NCBI GenBank assembly: GCA_964017125.1
Contig: OZ024903.1
Location: 66,183,163 to 66,247,162, forward strand
Source of the DNA: Flabesymbios commensalis
Taxonomy: Eukaryota > Annelida > Polychaeta > Terebellida > Flabelligeridae
Direction: 5' to 3'
DNA: 64,000 nt
Under the pieces are notes generated by a model, which was given only the letters and a program-made list of their open reading frames with translations, did no database searches and was not told the origin of the DNA. Shown here one piece after another: positions 1-12,800 of the stretch (positions within the stretch are counted from its first letter, which is position 1; the number at the start of each line of letters is the position of its first letter). The position numbers were made by a program, and so were the translations under genes.

Positions 1-55
1 ATTTCAGCATAAATTCAATTCAAATCACCTCTGGCCACCTATTTTATTACGTGAT

Positions 56-224
56 TTAACCCGTTTGTGACGAGCCCCGGATATCTCCGTAATTTAGGAA
101 GACCATTCAGATACGAGGCCCGGAGATCTCCGGGTCTGATTGCATGAGATAACTATGACGTCATAAAATAATCTCGTTTCAGAAAGAGCGCAGTAGCATA
201 ATGATCTCGTGTTCAACGGGTTAA
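56..224. mobile_element. TTAA-flanked MITE (piggyBac-like), copy 1
   Basis: TTAACCCGTTTGTGACG on the left is mirrored by CAACGGGTTAA on the right, so the unit is TTAA-CCCGTT...AACGGG-TTAA, 169 bp. TTAA target duplications plus ends starting CCC are the hallmark of piggyBac-type transposons. Inside is a second imperfect inverted repeat around ATATCTCCG / CGGAGATCTCCGG. No coding sequence. Three related units occur at 7267, 38438 and 46746. Confidence 0.6.
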
Positions 225-307
225 AAACAACCATTACATTTTTTTCGGTTGAACCTGCTGAATTAAGTTATACCAATGTTTTGTGTTTACTGGGTTACTG
301 ATGCGTG

Positions 308-625
308 TGGGCGGGGGCTCTAGGGTAGTGGTTAGCACCGCTGCCTTTCACTTCAGAGTTCGGGGTTCGGTTCCCGGTCTCGGCAGTTTGAAAGAAACAC
401 AAAAGTTTCTTCCCCATCCACGTGTGAAAGTCAGTATTGTGGGGAGCCTCCTTGACCGAGAGGTAGCGTGCTCGGCCTCAGACCGCCAGGGCTCGAATTT
501 CGAATCCTGTGTCTGGAGGACAGTGTCATCTCAATCATCTCACCATCCCCAGGAGGTTCTCCTGGCCCAGTTTAGCCTATCTGTGCACAAAGGTGGCCTA
601 AAGCCCGATTCATTTCATTTTGAAT
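308..625 (+). mobile_element. Dimeric tRNA-derived SINE
   Basis: Two tRNA-like pol III promoter modules lie head to tail. The first (~311-385) has an A-box-like TAGGGTAGTGGTTAGCACC and B box GGTTCGGTTCCC. The second (~443-520) has A-box-like ACCGAGAGGTAGCGTGCTCG and a B-box-like stretch CTCGAATTTCGAATCC at 491-506. Neither folds as a clean tRNA with an intact anticodon arm by eye. About 100 bp of unrelated tail follows. This fits a SINE2-class element with two tRNA-like heads, or one SINE inserted in another. Confidence 0.55.
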
Positions 626-640
626 TAGGTTAATTTTATT

Positions 641-925
641 TAATAGCTACAATTACTGAGATCAATCATATTCGTGCTATAATATTTTATAACACAATAT
701 AAAAAACAACATCATATTCGTGTTATAATACTTCATTACACACGATTTTACAAACGCGATTTAAATAAACATATTATTTTGTTTATTAAGTTTAAGTTTA
801 TTTATTGAAGTATATCCATTGCTGAGATCAAATCGTGCACGCCATATTCGTTTTATATTATTCTATTACACGATTCGTGTTATAATATTTGAATTGAATT
901 TATGCTCAAATACGAAAAGAGGGAC
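641..925. other. AT-rich spacer
   Basis: AT-rich sequence with short degenerate direct repeats such as CATATTCGTGTTATAATA (near 683, 713 and 845). No gene seen. Confidence 0.5.
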
Positions 926-1075
926 AGAACACGGGCTGAGATCACCGGGCGAGATCACCTCGGACGGGCCGAGATCACCGGGCGAGATCACCTCGGACGG
1001 GCCGAAATCAACGGGCGAGATCACCTCGGACGAGCCGAGATCACCCGGGCCGAGATCGTCGAAGGCCGAGATCAC
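926..1075. repeat. 33-bp GC-rich minisatellite
   Basis: About 3.5 to 4 copies of a 33-bp unit containing GAGATCACCGGGCGAGATCA and CTCGGACGGGC. The period is a multiple of three and lacks stops, so both strands show spurious open frames. It is strongly GC-rich in AT-rich surroundings. Confidence 0.85.
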
Positions 1076-1304
1076 CGCACACCAGCAGGTCAGTACTCCC
1101 ACCACACATAATCTGATAATACCCGTCCCATAGCATAGACTTACATGTATTATGACCCATACGCTCAGGCCTCCCAGCATTCCTAAAATTGGGAAATGTA
1201 AATAACCCTATATGCCATAGCCTATCAGTATCATCCCTATGCTATAGTCATGATAGTCTAGATCATTTTAACCATCCATCTGTTCTCTTTCAATATCCTG
1301 GACC

Positions 1305-1605
1305 CTGATTGGAATTCTCTTCCGGTAGCTGCCATAGAATAAAAAACTGTGGCAGCGTTCAAGAGTCAGCTGGTTTACTAAGTCCACCAGCCCTTTCCCC
1401 CACAGGGGTTGACAAATTCTTATTGTGTTTGGTAGCCCGGATGACTTTCCGGGCTACTAGTCTACTTAGTATACAGACAAAAATAGACAACTTCTGATAG
1501 CCCAACGTGAAAATATGGTAGCCCCGGGCGTCCGGGCATGCGATTTGGCAAGCCCTGCCCCATCTAGCCTGATACTCCAAAAGGAGGTGCTGCTAGAGTA
1601 CCAAG
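1305..1605 (+). mobile_element. LINE 3' tail fragment (same family as 36-kb LINE)
   Basis: Translation gives WNSLPVAAIE, a stop, then TVAAFKSQLV, the conserved end of CR1/L2-like LINE ORF2 proteins. It resembles WNHLPPAAIESRPIAAFKSQ of the element at 36-37 kb. The ending GCCTGATACTCCAAAAGGAG also matches the 3' UTR of that element (CCTGATACTCCATTGAGGAG). Only the last ~300 bp is present, as expected for 5'-truncated LINE insertions. Confidence 0.6.
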
Positions 1606-1639
1606 TCAAATTCAAAGTCAATAAAGTTTTAAACAAAAT

Positions 1640-2060
1640 AAAAAAGGTAGACTATGTGACTCACATCTAAAAAATAGGTAAACATGGTGAAGTCTGTGAC
1701 ACAATTATCTGGAGCGCATGCTTTTCGTCAGTTTCTCAGTCAATTCTGAACTGATTTCCTAAAAATTATGCATAGAACATTTCCAAGTCATGTCCTAACA
1801 TCGGTAACAATTTCGCAAAATTGGCACTGTGTATTTCAATGCAAAAAATTATTTGTAGTTTCCCGAGGACACTGTGTATTTCAATGTAATGAATTGTTTG
1901 TAGTTCCCTGAGGGCACTGTGTATTTCAATGTATTGAATTGTTTGTAGTTCCCTGAGGGCACTGTGTATTTCAATGTAATGAATTGTTTGTAGTTCCCTG
2001 CCGGCACTGTGTATTTTGATGTTGTGTAAATACACTCTACATTGATAATCAGATAATGTC
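1640..2060. repeat. 45-bp minisatellite in a half-copy of the 430-bp palindromic repeat
   Basis: From ~1825 to ~2018, about 4.3 copies of a 45-bp unit (starts near 1825, 1870, 1915, 1960 and 2005; core CACTGTGTATTTCAATGTAA). The preceding 1690-1825 matches the left arm of the palindromic repeat at 2185-2612 (TTTCTCAGTCAATT, CTAACATCGGTAACAA). The array seems to have grown out of one arm of that element. Confidence 0.7.
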
Positions 2061-2184
2061 ACATTTTCTATCAGATCTACTTTTTAGCGTAGACTTAACA
2101 TGCCAGTGATGCAGTCCAGTACCACAGCTGTGCCCTGTGGGCACTAACCGGGTCTCTTTATGCCTCCTGCATGATTTGTGTACT

Positions 2185-2612
2185 CGTTGTCAAATTAAAA
2201 ATGATCAACCAGGATGGCATGATTTTCTGCGATTTCCCCGTAAATTTTAAACCAATTTCCTTGAAATTTTGCAGAGGCCATTTTCAATCAGAATCCTAAC
2301 ATGGGTAACAAAATTCTCAAAATTATATTGAATATTTCAAAAGTTAGACCATTTGCCATGTGATAAAATTCTAGAATTAGTTTAATGGGGTTATTGAGAA
2401 AAGTCTTAATTTAAATTTACTACATGTCAAATGGTCTAACTTTTGAAATTCGCTATATAATTTAAAAAAAATTTCAGGGCTGTTAGGATTTGAATAGAAA
2501 TTGGCCTTTGCAAATTTGAAAGAAATCGGTTTAGAATTGACAGAGAAATCGCCCAAAATCATGTGATCCTGGTTGAGCATTTTTAATTTGACAGCGATTA
2601 TAGTTGTTCTTT
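2185..2612. mobile_element. ~430-bp palindromic repeat, copy A
   Basis: The two halves are inverted: GTTAGACCATTTGCCATGTG on the left pairs with CTACATGTCAAATGGTCTAAC on the right. Outer arms read AATTTTAAACCAATTTCCTT and its diverged complement. Same family as 22337-22778 and 55386-55829. No coding capacity; a foldback-type MITE is likely. Confidence 0.65.
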
Positions 2613-3299
2613 TCCGCACATTTGATGTTTGAGGGTGAGAATTGGCTCGGCGGCTAATTCCTTTCTTACATCCAGAGGCTCATCACACCGAAAAAGCGTC
2701 AGTGAGAGGTGTTCCGACTGCTGGCCTGGGCCTGCAAGACTTATCATAGGCTACTTCACTATAGTCTATTCTCTGGTGGGGCATTGTAAGTCTTCACTAC
2801 ATCATATATGTAGCCCCAGTGGCAGTGGCTGAAACCTGTTTCAGCCACAGATTGACCCCGTACAAAATCGTAGGACATTTCTTTGGACGGTCATATTTAA
2901 AACTTCCCCTCGAATAATCAGTCGAAAATAGTTTTTTTAGAATCAGTAACATTTCAGTTACATGCCCGCATGCTCTGATCACAGGCTCACAGGTCTCACA
3001 GTCATTAAAAAGTTATGGACATTTTTCAGGCCTTGGGGGCCAGATTGCTCTCAGTCACCACCATGTTGAATTTTCTGGGTAAAGCAAATACAGCAATCAA
3101 TGGCCTCGGAGAGGACGACACGGCTACACTACATGAAGCCCCTGTGCACGTGCAGAGGCTCCTCACGCCTGCAGGGAGTCAAGGAGGGTCATTTTGGTGA
3201 ACAGCTGCATTTTGGGCGTCTTTTTGAAGACGGGACCGGGTTTCAACCTCTGTTGAATTAAAAACAAATACAAAGAAATTATCATTTTGTGGATATTTA
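2613..3299. other. Non-coding stretch left of TAF5
   Basis: Moderately GC-rich patches (2640-2740, 3100-3180) with no recognisable domain. A short open frame at 3015-3200 does not resemble the LisH region expected for the missing TAF5 exon. I see nothing else here. Confidence 0.4.
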
Positions 3300-3690
3300 T
3301 TATGTAGATATACACGATGTCTCCTTCATGGAATCATGCCAAATAGGCCTAGCCTCCTGACAGATGAAATGTCCAGCTTCAGGGAGGGATATGCTCTAAA
3401 AAGTTTCAACTCGATCAAATTAAAAATGGCCGACATTGGCCATTATTAATATTTACTTTAATATGCGTAATATCTGTCTAATTATAATTAATTTGAAATA
3501 AATGGTCATGAGATATAGTGGAGTCAACAAATGTCCGGCTTCAGGGAGAGATATATGCTCTAAAAATTCAAAATGGCTGACATATGGCCATTATTTACTT
3601 TAATATCCGTAATATCTGGAAATATCTGTCTAACATTCATTACTAATTTGAAATAAATGGTCATGAGATATAGTGGAGTCAACATTTTTA
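3300..3690 (+). repeat. Dispersed 144-bp-type repeat, partial copies
   Basis: Two diverged units in tandem (TTCAGGGAGGGATATGCTCT ... ATGGTCATGAGATATAGTGG, then again). Same family as 18040-18830, 24990-25200 and, inverted, the array at 48995-50190. Confidence 0.6.
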
Positions 3691-3816
3691 AAGGTATATT
3701 TAAAAGTTTTTTTCAAATGATATTCCCTTTTATATTATAGCCTATAGTTATAATATCTGCTATCATTTCATCTACTTAAGGAACATTATCTTTTATTTCG
3801 TTAACCATGTTAACAG

Positions 3817-6800
3817 GATACAGAAGCACAACTAAAGAAAGAGGCTGAAGTTACTGAAGATGAAGTGAAAGCAGAAGCAGTGAAATCTTCCCAGTCAGAT
3901 GTATCCCAAGTTTTAGCAGCTTACAAAAGGTTAGCACGGTTAGCTTGGAATGTTAACGATTGAAATTCTAAATCAAATAATTTAAATTTTCACTCACGTA
4001 AAGTTGTGCCTCACTACCGTAACCCACAACTTTGTCATTATTGTTCAATTTGAGACTAAAGATTTTTCAAATCTTGATATATAAATGCCTATTTCCTGAT
4101 TTGATCGGCTCATAAAATGGATTAAAAACTACTATAGTTGTGCTTAATGGTTTAAAGGTTAATGTTCTCTATTAACCGTCAAATGCGATGTTCAGCATGC
4201 ATCTCTATAGACTCAGTTTTGCAAATTGCTATTTCCAGTAAATAGTGTGTCTTTATATTTGTTTGGTTGTTTCACTTTTTCTCATGTTAGATGTTATGAC
4301 AGTTGCTTATTGATCAGACAGGCAGACAGAAATGTGTTATACCAAATTACATGGCTGGGACTGTGAAACCCTCGCTAAGATTAAAAATAACCGCCATCGC
4401 CAGGGCCACCCCCTCCCGTAGGCCCCACTGAAAGACATATTTATTTAGCCAATTTTCTTTAGGGTTTTACACTGCAAATACCCCCCCCCCCCCACCCCCC
4501 TTGTAAGTACTGGTACCTGTCCTGAATATGCCACTGTTCGGTCCATGTGATTTCTATGCATGGCAACATTTGTTGTTTCTCAATGAAATTTAATGTCATG
4601 TAAGAGCAATTACTAGCTCATGGTTGGAAATAGGCAGGGTATGAAATTAGCATGTAACAGTCAGCCCAAATGGTTTGAACGTAGCCAGGGCCGATATGAA
4701 CTTCTAGATTTACAGAACTTGTAGTCAGTCTGTAATCAGCAGAAAATGGCTGAAGGACCTGTTGCTATAAAAGTACATCTTGGACCCTGAATATGTGAAT
4801 ATAACTTAACAACAGAATAGAATGTGAGTTGTGGAAAGTTAGCAGATGTTTCACCTGGTGCAATATATTGCTATAATATATTTGCCATCTGAAAAAGCTG
4901 TTTCTGAATTTTGTCATGCCCAGGCTATGTTGTGACCACTTGCGTGCTATAGGAAGGTCAGAGGTCACAGATTGCCTCAAGCTGTAATGCCATGCACAAA
5001 TCTAAGTAACTTTATGTAGTTTATCATGAAATTTTAAACTAGTTTTCAAAATACATGTACATATAATTTTCCATATCATTTTTCTCCCCCCATCTTTTTG
5101 TAAAAGGGCGAGGGATTAAAAATTACACTTCATCTGTGTGTCTGGCACAATTACTTGTAAATGCGATACACTCACCAATATTTATCAGATTTAAAAAATC
5201 TAATAGGCGCGAGTTCGAAGGTAAGGTCCATTCCAGAATAATTGTTATCACTACAGCCATTGAATAAAAAGACTTAAAGCACTATATATAAATACACTCA
5301 TCAAAAGTAACATTTACCGTAACTGATTGCTTTGAGTTTTTAGCATGCTTGCAACTCCCCTATAGCTCTGACAAGTTTGAAGATGAACGCTCTTCCATAA
5401 TAATTTAAGTTACCACAGCCTTTTTTCAAAATCCCCTGAAAAAATTATTGTAAGGACCATACACTTGATATAATATTCAACCATTTCTTCTGATTTTTTT
5501 TACCATGAATGTATCACTTTGCCATATTTCGGACAAATGATAGTTGTTCCATAATAACTTAACCCTTAGGCCTACAATGCTGAAATATTTTTTCAGCCAT
5601 GGAAAACAACGTTTTTTTTCTCAATTTGAAATCATCATTACTGTCTTAGTTAGCTCTTTCTGCTTCATTTAGATACCAATGTTATGTGTCTACAGCCATT
5701 ATAAATATTTCAATTCCTTCAGCATGTTCAGCACGGGACTATCTTTGTCTACAGACTATCTCAGACAAGTTTGATGTTGAGGGCTGCTGCATAATAATTT
5801 GTATCCAAGATTATAATTTTTGAATCGCTTAACTTTCATCATATTTGTTTCTGTGGCTAGATTGCTCATCACATTGGTGCCATATTACTCAAATAGCTTT
5901 TGAACGCCACTTGATATTAAATGAACCCAAAGATTGCTGCCATGCCATCAATCATTTTGTAGTTTTAAAACAAATCATTTGAATTATCTATTTTTACTTC
6001 AGGCCAGTCCAACAGACCCTGGATAGCATTATCAGATAATGTATGTACAGAGAGTGTACCCTAGACATCAACAATTTCAAGAGGGTCTTCTTCAATATTG
6101 CTTTCGCTTACCATGCTTACCCAGGGTCAAAGTGTACACATGACCTGATTTTTATATTCTGAAACAAACTATCATATTATATTCTAAACAAACGGTCATG
6201 TTGTCACAAATGTGGTAAAAAAACTAAAAATAATGTATAAGTGTGCGTATATGATATTATTTGTGAGGATAAAATTTATGTTCAGACTAGACTGTATGCC
6301 ATTATCTTTTAATATAATTACTAATTTAATGTTATCTAATTCAAGTACGGTATACAGTATGCATTACTGGCACCCACTCGTGTATGAAAAAAAACGGGCG
6401 AGTCCTTATGTCCACATATCCTGTTTTCAACATACAAGTCATTATTTTTTGTCGAATGGGCTAGTGATGTAATCAGTTAAATCAGTTATTCACACTGGTA
6501 TATATAATACATTTTTTCAGTGAAGGTGATCCCACACTATATGAAAACCAATATACCATACTAAAGTCATTTGTAGAGTCTTCTCTGGATGTTCACAAGG
6601 TTAGAAATTTGATTATTTACATTGTTATTTATAAATTATAAAGAAAAATGATTCTTATCAGCATGATTACATCATGCCAATCTTGAAAATTTAATTTATA
6701 CTATATATAAATATCTGTATATAGTAAAGCTATTTACTGTTTTCAGCTAATAGCAGCATGATATGCCTAGATGTTCTAGTGATGATCCTAACAATTAAAT

Positions 6801-9800
6801 AAAATACTTGTTAAATTAAGATAACACTTATTTTCAAGGAGATTGTTTGTTTCTTTCTTTGCAGTGTGAATTATCCATGGTTCTTTATCCAGTCTTTGTT
6901 CACATGTATTTAGAATTGGTGTACAACAACCATGAGAATGAAGGTAAGTCAATTTTTGTGCCCTTGGAAATAAAGTGTGATTTTTCCCACTGAGTCAGTA
7001 GCATATTTACACATAATGTTGTTCTCCATTCTATATCACATGGGAATTTGACACATATATGATACTAATTAGCTATTATTATTAAATTAGAACCATTTAT
7101 CAATTAATATTGTAATGTTGCAGACTTCTATAGGATACGATTAAGAGATGTAATGTTTTGTGCTCAATATTTATTCTAGAAAATTCAATGCTTATTTCTT
7201 CTTCAAATTTTATTGTTTCAAGAAGAAATAAAAAGGGTAAAAATGGCTATAGACGTGATTAGCCATTTAACCCTTTCAGCCTGAATTTGTTTCCCATTGT
7301 CATCTTCAACCACTACAAGCCGCGAATTGCTGTCGCCATTCTCGACTGGTAGTGGATGAAAATGATTAGAAGTGGGTGGCAAATGAAAAAATATATTGTT
7401 AAATTTGTTATTAATAAAAACAGTTCCATGAAAATTTGCGCTTTAAAATCCCTAAGTTTAGGAAATGAACTCATTCTTCAGACATGCAAAATGATGCTTT
7501 GATGCAACATGAGGGTTTAAAGGGTTAAGAGGTAAGCTTCGTCACAGCAGAATGATCTGGACATATTTATATATTCATGTATAAGTGTGTGGTTGATAAT
7601 TGTACTATTTCTTACAGCAAAAACGTTTTTTGAGAAGTATAGTGGCGATCAAGAAGAATATTACCAAGATGATTTGCGCCAGCTCGCCACAGTTACTAAA
7701 TCAGAACACATGAGAGGAAATCAGTTGCTTGAAAACTTCAAGTAAGTCTTCAAATAGCAGGCTTTGTTCTTTTTTAAACCAGAAGTAGAATAAAATCCGG
7801 AAATTTGATTGACCAGATTATACATGCTGTATGACAATTGTTTGCATGTTCCAATTAAATTTGATACGAAATGTATTTTGGTTATCAATCAATCGATCAA
7901 TAAGACGTCTATTGCGCCTAAATCCTCAGAAGTTTTTGTGCGCAATATTAAAAAGTCTTAAAATATCTTACTTTTGTTTTGGCAGAACAAGTAAATCAAC
8001 CAGATATGCAGGTTGGTTGTCTCTTAACCCTTTAACCGCTGGTGCCGCATATATTCGGGTTTTCATATTTTATTACCACATTAAGTATCACATTTTAAAT
8101 ATGTTAAAGAAAAAATGTGACATCAACCAGCAAGATTTGATAAGCGTGGACCTCCATTTTGTCAAATCTGAATAATTTTTACTCACTAGAAGTTGTGGAT
8201 CGCGTTAGCGAGACACAACTTCATATGGGTGAAAATTCAAATTGAATAATTTGGCGGATAAAGGGTAAAGGTGTGCCTTTTGTGTGTTTCTAACACAACG
8301 GCAGGGCCGGGATTATGGGAGCCTTTAACTTCTTGTTAAATACATACATGTCTAAGTATTATTTCAAAAGCATGTTCATGAAATTTCCTATGCTGTGCTA
8401 AATGGATATGCAGATGTAATATAATAACAAATGGTACTGTAATTGCCAAGGTACAGAAAACGGAGGAGCTATGTATGTATGTAAATGTGTCCAAAAATAT
8501 GAACATTTTGTAAAAGCATTTCAGTTTTTGTTAATATGATGGTTGACATGACTACCATTGATAGCCTGAGGGGGGTGGAAGAACTTTCTTCCCAACAGCT
8601 GGTGACTCAACTGACTGACAGTAAAAAATAATATTGTCGATCTTCCCAAATAATTATATGTGTTACATTATGTGTACAACAAATTGTTGAATGGTTTTGT
8701 TGTTTTTCACCCCTCGGCCCGTTTGTCCCGAAGGGGTGTCGTCGTCCCCTTCTTGCGCCACCATCTCCGCTGCCGCCGAGTATGGAGATGACCTGATTAG
8801 ATTTTTCAGCTTTCCGCCGATAATCAAAATGGGTGCCAGGTGGCGACTGAATTTTTTTTTTCAACATAATTTTTTTTCAGAATTCCCTTTAAACCTGTTA
8901 TATACCTGTATAATGCGATGTTTTTTCTTAGCTATTCATGTCACAAAAAGGCACCTCGTATTATACATAGATGTAGAATTTAATACAATTTTTCAGTTCT
9001 CTAGCGGTAAGTTCAGCGGTAAGTTCTCTAGCGGTAAAACGTAACTGTAAACGTAGGCCAGTCAGTGTGTTTGGTAAGCAGGCCTATACACACGATACAA
9101 CAAGACTGTGCCTTTCCAACTAGTCGCAAACAAGGGACGCTCACCCAATGCTGGTACATTGTTGGGCCACCATCTGCGACGCTGACACAACATTGTACCA
9201 GCATTGGGTGAATGTGTCGTGTTTGCTGGGAGCCCTGTGTCACATTCCCGCCCACGCGCGTGGCACATTTGACAACCACAGACAGATAATTTTTTTTTTT
9301 TTTTTATTGATTAAAATGTACAATACAAATACAAATTATGTATTATCAGTAAATAAATTGTTCATTTAAAAGCACATTCATTGAAGCCGTTGCCGACTCA
9401 TTGTAAAAGAACAAAGAATCGACATCGGCCCAATGCGAGTTACTGACACAGTCATGTTCACAGAAAAAAAAAACTAGTACTCAGTGAACGCGAGACACTG
9501 TCACAATACCAGATCAATGTCGGGCCATAAACGCTGGCCCGGCACTGAACTAACACCATGCCAGCGTCTCCCGTTTTCTGGCTATGTGGTATGGTATCAC
9601 AGTTGACAATACCCACCAGACACAAGGCGGTGAAAGCAACGCCGGTTCAACGCCGGTCCACTATCGACGACACCGAACCAACGCCAAAGCGATTCAGCAC
9701 CCTGCGCCTGCTGGGGAAAGAAGATAATTTTGCTGTTGGTTCAGCGTTGGTCGACAATCGACGACGCTGAACCAACACTAAAGTAACACCTATTCAACAC

Positions 9801-12800
9801 CCTGCGCCTGCTGTTGGTATAATGTCTGGCCACTGCCGGAAAGATGTCCAGCCACCAAATCAGGACATAGTCAACCGTCGTGCGTTTTGCCCAGCATACA
9901 CAACACGCCAAAAAAGGAGGCGGGGTCAGTGCTGGGCCAGCGTTTGCAGCGCTGGCCAAACACCGATCCAACAAATGGCTCGAGTCTTGTGTATGCCATG
10001 CCACCAGTATATTATTTATTATTGTAACGCTGAATATTATGCTTGTAAAATATTGTTTTTACATAATTCAAATATAATAGGGTTCAGTTGTGTATGCCTC
10101 TCTGGTCTTGAGAGCCAAGATCAAGCGTTCTAGATCTTGACCCTCGAGGCCAGCTGCCGTGACCTCACCAATATTATGGTGAGGTCACAATAATATTATG
10201 GTCACAATAATATTACGGGCAGATAAATGACGCCGTTAGTCTGCAACCAATTCACACTCTTGAACTGTTCATTTATATTAATAATGATTTAATCTAAGAT
10301 CGCCTTTCATATGGGAGTGTTCTATTGTGTACGACAAATCTGAGCATGATATTTTCCTATTGGAATGAGAGAATGCGTTGATGAAATATAACAAGATATC
10401 ACTGATTATATCTCCTATCGCAAACTCTATACATGTAGGCCTCAGAATGTCCATATTGCTGGGATAACAATAACGCCTACCGCTGTTGCCGCGGCTGATA
10501 TGGTATTGAGCAAATGGTAGTATCTGTTAGCTATAGTTCATGGAGCGCTGCTGTTTTATTGTACCCGGACACCTTATACAACCAAACACCTCTTGTGTCT
10601 AGACAATGCGGCTAGTCTGCAAATGTTTTACAATCACATTGCATCTTGGAATGTTCTTATTTGAGCACGACGATATTAAAATATGGTCTTTGTAATAGAT
10701 AAATTGAAATAATATAAATTTGTCGGCGAAATATAAATATGGGTATTTTAAAATCTGTGTGTATATATATCATGTATATGTAGCCTATGCAGGCCTCAGA
10801 ATGTCTGCCCAGCGAGACAGTCCCGATGACATCCACTCTGATGGGAAAATGGAAATACAGTATCTGCTTACTTTACAAGTAAGCAGATACTGCCCTTTGG
10901 TTTTGCAGAGCTGTACTGTTGCCGCTGTTCCCGTCATTGAGCATCGTCTATGCAGGTGTCACAGCCTATTTAGTAGAATAAGATAATATCCATGCCTCTC
11001 ATTTAGATGGTCGGAACGCTGCCGACCGGGACGCTGCCGACATCCAAAATTTTAGGTCGTATTATACAGAGGGGTAGACGTTTTTCAGGTCATCCGAGGC
11101 CTCAAATCTTAACTCTTATTATACATGGCGTTGCACTATACGCAGGGATATACAGTATAGGTTTCCGGGGTCTGCGAGTCCGTTTTCATCTGTAATCCAA
11201 ACGGAAGATATAGCGACCATCTACATTTTATTATTGATCTTCTATTATTGCCATTACGTATTGGAAGGCTCAGTTGTGTCAGATTTGTTGACATTTTGTG
11301 TCATTGCATCAGCCGAGGGGTGTTTTCAGTGCTTGCACGTTTTTTTTGTGTTTAATTACCACATGCTAATGAATATTTCTTGTCTTAACAGAAGCACAAC
11401 TTTCACAATCAGAATGTCTCGTGATTCCTACAATCACCTTAAGCGCCATTTGCTGGAGAAAAAGCACAACATGCTCTTGAGCATTGTACAAGATCATATG
11501 TTTATTGACGGTAGGAAAATGGTCAAACTGAGATGTTATTAATCATATTAGTTTACTTTTGGTGTAGCAGATGCAATTTTCAACATTAAGGTACGCTGCT
11601 ACGCTTATTGTACGATTTTTTAATTAGTATCAGAATTAGTGTATGTTAAAACCACGTCTGGTTCGTTGTGAAGCAATAGTAGGCCTTGGAAGGCCTACTA
11701 TTGCTTCAAACTGAACCATACTGCCTAAATTATCTCTAATATATTAACAAAGTTCCCAGTAATTCAATTAGTCCTTATCCTGCTAATAATGCAATAGTCA
11801 TTTTTAGGTTGTTTTATTAGTCGATTAAAACACTGTTATTGAGAATGAAATTACTGTTTAAACATCAAGATTTGTAAATCTTTGGTTTCAAATTAAACAA
11901 ATATGGGCAGTTTTCGGCTTTATTTGAATACCTATGTTTTGTTTCTAAGACCATTATAATTTTTTTAATTCTTTTTGCGAGCGCAAGGACAGTCTTTAAA
12001 TGTCAGATGATGTCAAAGACGGTCCCCGTACTGAAAGGGTTAATGATAAGGAGGAAGCTTGAGTTAGTACTTCAAGAAGAAAATTGTTTGTACTAATAGG
12101 TTGTTATAATAATACAAGGTTTTTTCTCTTTTTATTGATAGTGTTTGATGGAGCTCCACGTACCAAAATGCATGTAGATGCCACATTTGGTGGCATGCTT
12201 GGTGAAGCAAAAAAAGATGGTATGCTACATTTCTTAAAAGGGGCTGGTTGGGCTGATGTTTTTTAAAAATAACTTTTTATGTAGCTCCTTTCGTAGATGT
12301 GAACAAACATAAGTGTGAACCTTCAAGAAAGAGGGATTTTTTTAAAAGTTGTTCTCTCAAGTAGTGTAATTATAATTAGTCAAAAGTTTTTTCAAGTAAT
12401 GCAATTATGATTACAGTAGAACCTGCTATGAAAAGCCACTCTTATGAGCAGCCAACCTCCGATGGGAGGCCACTTGGCCATTCCCCAAAATGGCTTTTTG
12501 TATAGAAATGTACCTCCTACATGTATGAGCAGCCACCTGCGTTTAAAGGTCACTTTTCCTGTGTCGCAAGGTGGCTGCTCATAGCAGGTTCTACTGTAGT
12601 AGACTACACTACTTCACATAGAATGTGTTTCAAACTGTACATATCAGCTCATATTATAGCTGCTTTAACTTTTAAATATCATTGGATAATGTTGTACAGG
12701 GTTTCCACCAAAAATGTTTCAGTGGGGTGTCTAAAGGGGGTCCTCCACGAGAATGTGTTCTTATGCGCTTAGAAGAACTGGTTAATTTAACTGAAATGAC

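Noticed and set aside
311-385. tRNA gene
   Set aside because: A and B boxes are present but the arms do not pair as a normal tRNA; it is the head of a SINE.
866-1180. Open frames on both strands over 866-1180
   Set aside because: Produced by the 33-bp GC-rich minisatellite, whose period is a multiple of three.
3015-3200. Open frame with MLNFLGKANTAIN considered as the missing LisH exon of TAF5
   Set aside because: It lacks the LisH spacing and hydrophobic pattern, runs to its own stop, and shows no phase-0 donor that would join the exon at 3817.
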